Shown: positions 42,101 to 50,583 of the stretch, in pieces
Layout of the letters: each line of letters opens with the position of its first letter
How positions within the stretch are numbered: the first letter of the stretch is position 1
Origin: Medakamo hakoo
Taxonomy: Eukaryota; Chlorophyta; Trebouxiophyceae; Coccomyxaceae
Assembly: GCA_026636295.1 (NCBI GenBank)
Contig: CP089460.1
Coordinates: forward strand, 310,001 to 374,000
DNA: 64,000 nucleotides
Direction of reading: 5' to 3'
Position numbers and translations under genes: made by a program
The notes under the pieces: model-generated
The model's input: the letters and a program-made list of their open reading frames with translations, nothing else
Told to the model about the DNA's origin: nothing
Databases searched by the model: none

Positions 42101-43949
42101 GCAGGGCGTGGGGGCGGCGCTGCTGCGCGCGGCGGCGCGCGCGGCGCTGGGGGGGAGCGCGGCCGCCGCCGCGACGCCGGCCGAGGCAGCCGACGCCATG
42201 GAAGTCGACGCCTCCACCACCCCGCCGCGCGCCGGCCCGGTCGCGCGTTTAGCCTTCCTGGCGGGCGGCGTGGCGTTGTCACACTTGGTGGCGGCCGACA
42301 CGGCCGCGCGCGCGGCGCGGCGGGCGCGCCTGGTCGCGGCGGCGGCGGCCGACGCAGCGGCGGGTGCTGCCGCCGCCGCGTCGGCTGGTGCCGACGCCGG
42401 CTCGGAAGACGACGACATCGCGGCCCAACTGGGCGTGGGGCCCGCCCCCGGCGGCGAAGCCGACCTGGACGCGCTGCGCGACGCGGCGGAGGCGGCGGTG
42501 TTGGGCGCGCCCGGGTCGGCGCCGGGCGCGCTCGCGCCGCTGGTCTCTGCGCTCGCGACCGCGCCCGGCGCGCCCGCCGCCTGGCGGGCGGCGCTGCCTT
42601 CCCTTGACGCCGCGACCTCCCTGGCCCTGGCCAAATGCATGGCCGTCGACGGCGGCTTCTGCGCCGCCCACCTGGCGCCGCTGTTCAGTCGGATCACCGC
42701 GAGCCCGCCCGACGCCGAACAGGAGGGGGGGAGCGGAGGGGCCGAGCCGCGTGCGGGCGACCCGCCGCCGCCTGCCACCCCGCTCTCCGCCCGCGTCCGC
42801 GGCGGCCTGGTCGTCGCCGCGGGCGACCTCGCCGTCCGCTGGCCCAATGCCGTCGAACCCTGGACGGCCGCGCTCTACGCGCCGCTGGACGACGCGCACC
42901 CGGCCGTCCGCCGCGACGCGACCATGGTGCTGTCCCACCTGGTCCTGAACGACATGGTCAAGGTGAAGGGCCACGCGGGCCGCCTGGCCGCCCGCCTGGT
43001 CGACGGGGACGAGCGCGTGTCCGCCCTGGCGGGGCTGTTCTTCCACGAGCTCGCCCGGCGGGCGTCCAAGGGCAGCCACCCCGTCTACAACATGATCCCC
43101 GACGTCCTCTCCTCCCTGTCCACCGGCCCGGGTGCGCTGAGCCCCGCCGACTTCCAGGGCGTCATGCGCGGCCTGTTGGCCCACGTGGGCAAGGACCGCC
43201 AGGCGGACGCCCTGGTGGACAAGCTGGCCGGGCGGATGGGCCCCGACGCCGCCCCCGCGACGGTGCGGGGCATGGCCTTTTGCCTGGCCCAGCTCAACCT
43301 GTCCGAAAAGGGCGTGCGGCGCCTGGGCGAGCTGCTGCCGTCCTACCGGCCGTGGCTGGGCGATGACGACGTGCTGGCCAACCTCAAAGCCGTGGCGGCC
43401 CGGGCGCGCAAGCTGCCCAAGGCGGGGCCGGCGTTCAAGGCGGAAGTGGATGGCTGGGAGGCGCGGATGGGGGAGGTGGCGGCCGAACTGCGTGGAGGCG
43501 GGGAGGAGGGGGCGGGAGGGGGGGAGGGGGGGGCCGGGCCGTCGGAGCCTGGTGCGGCAGAGGCCGGAGACGCGCCCGCCGCCCCTGGTGCGGCAGAGGC
43601 CGGAGACGCGCCCGCCGCGCCGGCTGCCGCGGCGGACGGCGAGGTCGTGGAGGCCGTGCGGCGGATGACGCTGGACGGGGATGGGCCGGGCGACGCACTG
43701 GTGGTGGTGGAGGGGGCGCCGGCCGCGCCGCCGCCGCCGCCGCCGGTCCCACCCTCCCCGCCCGCGGCCCCGGCCTCCGACGCGGAGAACGACGCCGGCG
43801 CCGCCAACGCGTCCCCGTCCCCAGCCCGGCCGCCGCCTCGCCCACGTGGCCGCAAGGCGGCGGCGGTGGCGCCCAAGGCGGAGCCGGGGGAGGCTGACGC
43901 TGCCGCTCCGCCGCGGGCGACGCGCGCGCGGCGGACGCGGGCCGGGTGA
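39139..43949 (+). CDS. CAP-D2: Condensin complex subunit 1 (CAP-D2)
   Basis: Model exons 39139-39295, 39521-39602, 39716-43949; 1490 residues, within range for CAP-D2. The N-terminal part (YDVCNSDALSIVEPAVF, ADLAKRR) fits the Cnd1 N-terminal region. The conserved HEAT-type Cnd1 domain sits near residues 1128-1310: VLSHLVLNDMVKVKGHAG, ALAGLFFHELARRASKG, HPVYNMIPDVLSSLS and KDRQADALVDKLAGR. These are diagnostic for the condensin I regulatory subunit that helps compact mitotic chromosomes. The middle is expanded with Ala-rich helices and an acidic insert. The C-terminal tail is Pro/Ala/basic and contains a 36-base tandem duplication. Introns 1 and 2 both start GTGCGTTT. Confidence 0.92.
43548..43618 (+). 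repeat. 36-base tandem duplication in CAP-D2 tail
   Basis: Two adjacent copies of CCTGGTGCGGCAGAGGCCGG plus following bases, period 36, encode the repeated peptide PGAAEAGDAPAA in the disordered C-terminal tail. The copies look identical, suggesting a recent slippage or unequal crossing-over event. Confidence 0.85.
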
Positions 43950-44156
43950 GAGGTGGGAGGGGGGGAGGGGATGAGGAAGGGAGAGGAAGTCCACGTGTGT
44001 GACCACCAAAAGAGAGAGAGGGAGAGACCCCAACGTTTCCGCTGTGCACAGCCGGCCCGGCCGGCCACCCGTCCAAGGAGACGAACTATGGATGGAACCT
44101 TGTGTGGGTTTGCGAACACGCCGCCTCTCCCTCACTCCCGACCCCCTCACCCAGCT

Positions 44157-44440
44157 TCACTTTTTCACGTGCGCCGCACGCCCGTCAGAATAAAACGCTT
44201 TGGGCGACACCTCCCAGAACGCGCGCACAAACTCGGCCTTGGCGCGCTCGGGGCGCGCGCCTTTCTTCGCGGCCCACGCATCCCACCGGGCGCGGCCGTC
44301 AAAGTCCAGCCCACCGCGCTCCGCCCACATGGGCCGGTCGCCTGTCACGTCGCCGGCGGTCGCTTGCTGGTGGAGACTGGAGGGCGGGTGGGCGGGCGGG
44401 TGGGTGGGTGGAGAGAGCGGTGAGAGCGTGCGTTTGGTAG

Positions 44441-44532
<92 letters not shown>

Positions 44533-45142
44533 CAGGCGCGCGGAGAAGGGGAGAAAAGAAAAAAAAACGCAACGCGTAGAGCCCGTAAAACTCGTCCGGT
44601 TTGACGGTCGCGCCGCCGGGCTTGGACACGGCCCGCCAGGCCAGGCCCTCGTACACGGACGCGAGCGCCTCGAAGTCGGCCGGGTCGTAGGACTGGTGTT
44701 TTGAGGGAGGGAGGGAGGGGGGCGGTCGAGGGAAGGTTTTGGTCAAGCGCCGCGTCGCGCGCGCCTCTTCGCGCGCGCGGGGTCCGCCTGTTGCTATTAC
44801 CTCCTTGACAAACGGCGACCGTTCCCCCGCCGGACGAGCGGCCTCCGCGGCCGCTTTCGCCTCTTCGTCCGCCAGGATCTTGCGCAGGCGGGACCGGGCG
44901 GCTGCCGGTGGATGGGAAGGGCGTGAGAGAGAGCGAGAGGAGAGAGCGCGGGAAGGGGCGCGCGGCGCGCTGGAGGTTGGACCACGCCCCCCCCCCCCCT
45001 CCCCCCAAACACTCTCACCCCGCAGCTGTTGGCGGGCGTCGCCCGGCTGGGCATCTAAAAACGATGCGGCCGTGATGGCGGCCGCCAGGGAGTCCGGGTC
45101 GGAGCCGGCGGCGGCCAGGGCGGCGAGGGCGGCGGTGGCCAT
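44157..45142 (-). CDS. Acyl-CoA-binding domain protein
   Basis: Model exons 45142-45019, 44901-44801, 44692-44574, 44376-44157; 187 residues, phases agree. The ACBP signature reads FYGLYALHQQATAGDVTG then FDGRARWDAWAAKKG and KAEFVRAFWEV, a good match to residues that hold the CoA and acyl chain. The N-terminal 70 residues are Ala-rich and lack a clear leader. ACBPs carry long-chain acyl-CoA esters for lipid metabolism in the cytosol. The final acceptor was set at CCAG before TCTCCACCAG because only that choice restores the Y-A-L-x-Q-Q-A-T core. Intron 3 has a GTTGCG donor and a 90-base CT repeat. Its start lies 69 bases after the phosphatase stop on the same strand. Confidence 0.87.
44443..44534. 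repeat. (CT)n microsatellite in intron 3 of the ACBP gene
   Basis: Nearly perfect CT run of about 85 bases on the plus strand, reading GA on the transcript, within the third intron of the ACBP gene. Likely length-polymorphic and able to form triplex DNA. Confidence 0.95.
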
Positions 45143-45211
45143 GTTGTGTGTGTCTTTTCGTTTGTTTTTTCTCCGTGTGCAACACTCCCCTTTCTCTCCC
45201 CTCCCCCTCCC

Positions 45212-46153
45212 TCAGACAATAAAGTACACAGGGTTGGGCATCTTGAATGCGGCGGCCGGGCTGGGTTCGCCGCCCAGGTCCGAAAACTGGTCTCCCAGGG
45301 AAGCGACGATCTTCGCGCCCGGGCCGAGGCTGTTTAAAAGGCGGGCCCGCAACGCGGGTTTGACGACGGACGCGGGCGCGCCCTCACGCTCGGGGCGCAT
45401 GAGCAGCGCGGTGTAGCAGAGCGCGCCGGCGGCCCGCCGCCCACCCCCCTCCTCACCACCACCGCCGCACGCGCGCCCGTACCCCGCCGCCTCCAAGTTG
45501 GCGACCGTCGCGTTCCTCACCTCCGCCCGGCCGGACCGCCCGGTGACAAAGGCGACGGAAAAGCCGGCGCTCCGGGCGGCGGCGTACAGGCGGAGCGTGG
45601 GGCCGAGGGCGGGCGCGTCGCCGCGCAGCGCGGCCGCGTCCAGGCGGGCGGCCAGGGCCGACGGCGTGTCGCCGCCACCCTCGCCGTCGGCCTCATCACT
45701 CAACCACTCGGCCCTGTTGGACAGGGCGGTCTCGTCGACGTCCAGGACAAGGACGGACGACGGCCCGGGCCGGGGGATGGAGGCGAGGTAAGCCGCGGCG
45801 TCGTTGACAGCGGACGCGACGTCGGCGTCGTACGCGCCGGACGCGAGGTACCCGCGAATGCCGGGCCAGCAGGCAGGGCTTTTAGTTCTGGGCTCGGGCA
45901 GGATGCCGCCCGACCGAATGGCGCCGCCGCCGAGGGCGGTCAGGCACGAGGGCGGGAAGAGGGTCAAAGGCGTGGAGGTGGCGGGTGGCGGGGGGTGCGG
46001 CGCGGGCGTCGGGCGCAGCGAGAAGAAAAAGCCCGTCAGCGCCGCGCCCAGGGCTGTTCCCGCCAGGACGAGGGCCGTACACACAAGGGCACGGCCCGCG
46101 CGCGAGGCGCGCGGGCGCGGCGCGGCCGTGCCGTCGTCTAAGAGGGGGTCCAT
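45212..46153 (-). CDS. HAD-type class B acid phosphatase-like membrane-anchored protein
   Basis: Single exon, 313 residues. Residues about 22-45 form one membrane anchor (ALVCTALVLAGTALGAALTGFFF). The HAD motif SVLVLDVDETALSNRAEW near residue 130 supplies the nucleophilic and second Asp. FVTGRS is motif 2, and GAKIVASLGDQFSDLGG is motif 3/4. The ending KMPNPVYFIV is a mark of plant vegetative-storage/acid-phosphatase (PF03767) proteins. It should remove phosphate from organic esters outside the cell or in the secretory lumen. It is divergent from the uL29m gene, and its stop is 69 bases from the start of the ACBP gene. Confidence 0.85.
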   Translation of the reverse strand: MDPLLDDGTAAPRPRASRAGRALVCTALVLAGTALGAALTGFFFSLRPTPAPHPPPPATSTPLTLFPPSCLTALGGGAIRSGGILPEPRTKSPACWPGIRGYLASGAYDADVASAVNDAAAYLASIPRPGPSSVLVLDVDETALSNRAEWLSDEADGEGGGDTPSALAARLDAAALRGDAPALGPTLRLYAAARSAGFSVAFVTGRSGRAEVRNATVANLEAAGYGRACGGGGEEGGGRRAAGALCYTALLMRPEREGAPASVVKPALRARLLNSLGPGAKIVASLGDQFSDLGGEPSPAAAFKMPNPVYFIV

Positions 46154-46320
46154 GGCCGGGCCGGGAATGAATGCGAGACTGTGACAGCGCTGCCTCTGCT
46201 TCTGGCCAGACGGACGATCTGTTGCCGTGCGTGCACACGCACAGCCTCCTCGACGCACACACGCGACTGCTGCCCTCTCCTCACAAACGAGGGTAGCAGC
46301 AGCACACAGTCTCAAAACAC

Positions 46321-46867
46321 ATGCTCCGCGCCCTGGCCGCGGCCGCCACCCGCAGTCTCGCGCAGCAGTCTTCGTCTGCGGCCGTCGGCGCGCCGTCGAC
46401 GACCGGCCGCGCGCTCGCGGCCTTCCACTCCTCCGCGCCGGCCCACGGCCTGGACGAACTCTTTGAGCGCCCGCTCAAGGAAGGAGAGACCCGGACAGCA
46501 GGTGTGTGCTCGGCTGAGAAGGCGGACGCACAGCGCAAAATCGGCCGCGCAGGCTGACTTGACTGCTCACGCGCCCCACCCACCCCTCCCCCTCTCATCA
46601 GGCCGTGCCTGGTCCGCGGCCGACCTGCGCACAAAGTCGTGGGACGACCTGCACGCGCTCTGGTACGTCCTCCTGAAAGAACGCACACGCCTGGACTCCG
46701 CTCGGGACGCGGCGCGCGCGGCACGGGAACGGCCCGCCAACCCCGCGCGCGCGGCCAGGGTGCGCAAGTCTATGGCCAGTATCAAGCTCGTGCTCAGTGA
46801 ACGCGCGGCTGCCTGCCCTGAACCGGGGACGGCGCGGAAGCTGCGCCAGTTTGTGGACGCGCTGTGA
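46321..46867 (+). CDS. MRPL47: Mitochondrial large-subunit ribosomal protein uL29m (MRPL47)
   Basis: Model exons 46321-46501 and 46602-46867, 148 residues. A mitochondrial presequence (MLRALAAAATRSLAQQ...) is Arg/Ser/Ala-rich without acids. The mature start GLDELFERPLKEGE and then GRAWSAADLRTKSWDDLHAL, WYVLLKERTRL and RVRKSMASIKLVLSER match MRP-L47 closely. It belongs to the mitochondrial ribosome near the exit tunnel. The stop is only 46 bases before the start of the PAC4-like gene. Confidence 0.92.
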
Positions 46868-46913
46868 AGTCTTTTTTAGAGAGAGAGAGAGAGAGAGAGA
46901 AACGAGAAAAGAG

Positions 46914-47321
46914 ATGGACGGAAACACGCAACAACCACCCCGCCCGCCCCTCATCTGCGTGTCTGACGAGTGCGCGGGCACGCCCGTCTCCCTGGCCGTG
47001 TTTGACTTGGGGAGGCAGCTGGTGGTGTGGGCCAGTGCTGGTGGAAACGCAGGAGGTGGCCCGCCCGCCCTGGGGTCCGTCGCCCTCGGCGCGCCGCCGC
47101 CCCGCCCCGGCGCGCCCGCGCCCGCGACTCCCCTCGTGCCGGGAGCGGGCGACGACGCGGCATCGCGTGCGTTGGCCGCCCGCCTGGCCACCCGCCTAGG
47201 CAAACCCGTCGCCGTGGCGTGGCACGTCGGATCGGGTGGCGGCGGTGGCGGCGACGACGCCCTGAGCGCGTGGGCGGAGCGGCGCCTAGTGGAAGAGTTG
47301 CGCAAAGCCGGGCATATTTGA
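46914..47321 (+). CDS. Proteasome assembly chaperone 4-like protein
   Basis: Single exon, 135 residues. VSDECAGTPVSLAVFDLGRQLVVWASAGG, SRALAARLATRLGKPVAVAWHV and ERRLVEELRKAG match the plant PAC4/PSMG4 family, which with PAC3 helps build the proteasome alpha ring. A Gly/Pro insert lies between the two halves. The start follows a GA repeat (46881-46900) and is 46 bases from the uL29m stop, too close for an ordinary separate promoter. The family match is from short motifs, so confidence is moderate. Confidence 0.72.
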   Translation: MDGNTQQPPRPPLICVSDECAGTPVSLAVFDLGRQLVVWASAGGNAGGGPPALGSVALGAPPPRPGAPAPATPLVPGAGDDAASRALAARLATRLGKPVAVAWHVGSGGGGGGDDALSAWAERRLVEELRKAGHI

Positions 47322-47879
47322 TGGGAGAGAGTGCAACAGGAAAGAAGGTGTTCGTTTTTCATGGTCTTCAAAAATCACAAATGCTGTTTCTTTTTGTTTC
47401 ACGAGGCGCCGAGTCGACGCCGCCAATCTCACGGGGGTGAGAAAAAAAATAGGAGGTGGGACAGAGGTGTGTTTTGTTGTACAAGGGACGCGCCGGGAAA
47501 AAAAAAAGGAGGCCTCCGACCACACACACACACTGCGCTGTCCAGCGCGGAGTGTGTGGGAGGGGGCGTTGCGTGCCGCCGCCCGCCCCTCCCGCTGCAG
47601 GGATGAGCTTCCTTCGCGCCGCCAATGGGCGCGCGCCAAGATCTTTGTCTCACCCCGCGCTGGGAGGCCACGGGCGGTTCGGTTCCAGGCGGCGTCGGTT
47701 GAATGAACAAAAAAAAGTGAGGGTGGGGGAATGGTCGACAACGCAGGGGGGGCACCTCACGCGCACACGGGGGTGAAAAAATACAAAAACGAAAAAGAAA
47801 GAATGAGAGGCTGGACAGACGAGCCAGAAGAGAAAAAAAACACACAGTGCGGTGCCGGAAAGGAAAAGAATGGGAGACC
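47322..47879. other. Convergent intergenic region
   Basis: About 560 bases between converging stop codons, clearly AT-richer than the genes with many A-runs, T-runs and a CA repeat near 47521. Frames here are short or open only because of shadowing. It should hold both 3' UTRs. No gene or RNA structure recognised. Confidence 0.35.
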
Positions 47880-49256
47880 TCACGCCTCGATGGAGACAAG
47901 CGCCGCGGCGGCGGCAGGGCGGCGCCCGGACGCCGCGCCGTCGGCGCCCAGGGGCGTGCCACCCTTGCCCGCCTCCGCCGCCGTCTCGGCCGCGACAAAG
48001 AGGTTGCCGCACGGGCCTGTGAAGAGGGCAAAGCCGCCGCGGCCGGCCAGCCAGGCCGCCATGCCGAAGCGGGCGGCGAGCGCGGGGCGGACGTCGAGCG
48101 TCGGGTCGGCCGCCAGCGCCTCCAACAGCGGCAGCACCGCGCCCACGAGGTGGCCGTCCCCGCCCTCGCCCGCAAAGGGCGCGGCGGGCACGCCGCACCC
48201 CGGCTGCAACAGGAAGGACCAGGGCGAGTTGTCCAGGAGGACGGTGCGGGCCAGGTCGCGCCCGAGGACGGTCAGGTCCTTGGTGTGGGGGACGGGCCCG
48301 GCGGACCGGGTGGACGGCCGGAAGAGGCGGGCGGGGAGGAGCGCGCCCGTCGGGTCCAGCGCGTCCGCGATGGGGCCGGCGTACCCGGGCAGGCCGGCCG
48401 TGAACAGGACGACGTCACACGGCAGGGACGCCAGGCGGGACAGGAAGGCGTGCAGGCCGGGCCGCACAAAGACGTCGACGGGCCCCTCCGTGCCGTCGCC
48501 GTAGTCGGCGGTCAGGGTCAGGCGCGGCGCGGGCGGGCCGGGGCCGGGCACGGCGCCGGGCGGGGTGGGGGACGGGTAGACCGCGACGAGCGTCTCGTCC
48601 AGGTCGAGGCAGACCTGTGTGCGTTTTTTTGAGGGGAGTGGGACGTGTGAGGGAGGGAGGGAGGGAGGGAGGGAGGGAGGGAGGGAGGGAGGGAGGGAGG
48701 GAGGGAGGGAGGGAGGGAGGGACAAAAAAAGACCAGATCCGGGGGGCAGGCGTGATCTCACGCCGGCGGCCGGGAGCGGTCCCCGGCGACGAGGACGTGG
48801 GGCTCTCGGCTGCTCGGTGCCGATGCGAGGCATAGGCACGGCCGTTCCGGCTCCACACCGGGCGTGGGAGGCCGTCCTTCCTCCCGCCACCCCTCGACTT
48901 CAACGCACCGTCAGCCGGCCAGGAGACGACGGCGGCGGCAGGGGCAGCGGCGTGCACGCGTACGAGTCGGCGAGCGAGAGCTCGGAGCTGGAGGCCGAGG
49001 CCAGGGCAAACGTTTCGTCGTCGTCGCCCTCACACCGCGCCGCCTTCGCCGCCTTGGGCGGGCTCCGGCCCAAGCCCGTGATCATCTGGACAAACAGCAT
49101 CAGCGGGCCGAAAGCCAGGCGCAGGGCATCGGCCAGGGCGGCGGCCGTGCGGGCGGCGGAGCGCGGGGACAGCGGCGGGGGCGAGGGCTTAGTGGCGCCG
49201 CATGCCGCGCCGCCCTCGCCGGGGGCGACGATGGTCAGCCCGTTGAGGGGTCCCAT
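47880..49256 (-). CDS. FCP1/SCP-type (NIF) phosphatase
   Basis: Model exons 49256-48909 and 48614-47880, 360 residues, phase 0. The catalytic motif VCLDLDETLVAVYP (D-x-D-x-T/V) is followed by PVDVFVRPGLHAFLS, VVLFTAGLPGYAGPIADALD and TVLLDNSPWSFLLQPGCGVP, matching the SCP/NIF family that removes phosphate from Ser in the RNA polymerase II tail or other proteins; Tim50 is a non-catalytic relative. The first exon includes a membrane-like or leader stretch (RLAFGPLMLFVQMITGLG near residue 50), so membrane attachment is possible. The intron carries a long GGGA repeat. Target unknown. Confidence 0.83.
48649..48722. repeat. (GGGA)n repeat in intron of the FCP1-type gene
   Basis: About 18 GGGA units on the plus strand, in the intron of the minus-strand gene. 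G-rich on the non-template side, so four-stranded DNA structure is possible. Confidence 0.95.
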
Positions 49257-49651
49257 GGGTAAGACAGAGTTTTTTGAACAGTCTACGGTGATTTGCGGAG
49301 AGGGAGACCGGTGTATCGGGCGGCTGCGCGGTCGCGGAGACAATTTTTGTTCCCGCGTTTGTTGCGAGTCGCGTTTTGGCAGTCGAGGGCGGACTCCACC
49401 AAAAAGAAGGAAAACGTGCCATCCAGGCGCTCGCCCAGTGCCCTGATTCGACCCGACTCAGGGGAGCGCGAGCCGGCAGGTCTGTGCGCACGCCGGATGG
49501 GTAGGTATGCGTGCCCTGATGCCCCCAGGCGGGAAGAAGGGGGAGGGAGTGGATGGATGGATGGGAGTGGGATGGAAAGGCCAAAAGCACACACACACAC
49601 ACGCCCCTTACACGCTCTCTAAAACACAGCACGATGACCGCCGCCGCCGCT
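49257..49651. other. Intergenic region
   Basis: About 395 bases between same-strand genes. It contains GGAT and CA repeats near 49550-49600 close to the CPN10 stop. No gene seen; it should contain the promoter of the phosphatase gene and the CPN10 3' UTR. Confidence 0.35.
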
Positions 49652-50493
49652 TCAGTCCGTCAGCACGCCCAGCAGCTCGTCGTCACGGTAGAGGATGTAT
49701 CTGTGGCGGGGTTGGAGGAGGGGGGTTGGGTGCGAGATGGGGGCGGCTAGTAAAAAAAAAGCGAGGCGGAGGGGGGTGGCTAGGTCCGGACGCGCGCGCG
49801 CTGCAACCTGCCGCAAGCACCTGCCGCTGTTTGGGCGGCAGCCGCACGCGCGCGCGCTCGCCCTCCCCATCACCACCACCCAAACAAAAACTCACTCTTG
49901 GTTGTTCAGCTTGATGGTCTGGCCGCCGTATTCCGGCAGCAACACGGTGTCGCCCTCCTTGACGGAGACGGGGACGACCTCGCCCGACAGCGCCGAGCGG
50001 CGGCCGGTTCCCGTCGCGATGACCCGGCCCTCGGCGAGCTGTTGTTTTTAGTGAGTAGCAGTGAGTGGGGGGGTGCAGTGCTAGGGGGGAGCAGCGCGGG
50101 CGTTTGCCGGCCCGTGAAAAAAAAAAAGGACCGATCTCTCCATTCACGCCGCGCGTTTTTTTTTCCGCTCGCTTCCGCGCTGCGCTCGTGCCGGCTTGGT
50201 TTTTGCTTTACCTTGCCCGCCGTCGCGCTCTCCGGCAGCAGCACGCCGGACGACGTCTTCGTCGGAGCTGCCAGCTTCTCCACGAGGACACTGCGAGGGA
50301 GGCGTGGTTGGTGGGAGGCGTGGTTCGGCCGTGAGAGCGGGAGTGATTGGAAGAGGAGAAAAAAACAGCGCGACGGCTTGCTTGTGAGACGACCGCGCGC
50401 TCATGGCTTCGACTCGCCGCCCCCAAAACGCTGGAGCACGAAGCCTGGGACTCACCGGTCCATGAGCGGGATGAGGCGTTTCAGGCCAGACAT
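49652..50493 (-). CDS. CPN10: Mitochondrial-type 10 kDa chaperonin (CPN10/GroES)
   Basis: Model exons 50493-50456, 50290-50212, 50038-49896, 49700-49652; 102 residues with every phase matching. The sequence has the GroES pattern: LIPLMDRVLVEK, the mobile loop PTKTSSGVLLPES, GRVIATGTG, PVSVKEGDTVLLPEYGGQ and YILYRDDELLGVLTD. The length and YRDDELLG ending fit the mitochondrial form rather than the larger plastid CPN20. It caps CPN60 during protein folding. The start is 90 bases downstream of the helicase gene's stop on the same strand. Confidence 0.95.
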
Positions 50494-50583
50494 TGTGGAT
50501 CGGACAGGAAAAGAACGCGACGACGACGCCCCGTGCGAGAGAAAAATGAGAGAGTGGCGCACAGCTTTTGCCCATCCCTTGCA

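Noticed and set aside
39881-42847. Very long open frame (almost 1000 codons) on the minus strand opposite CAP-D2
   Set aside because: Shadow caused by extreme GC-biased codons of the plus-strand gene; the translation is Ala/Arg/Ser low complexity without any family motif, whereas the plus strand has clear condensin motifs.
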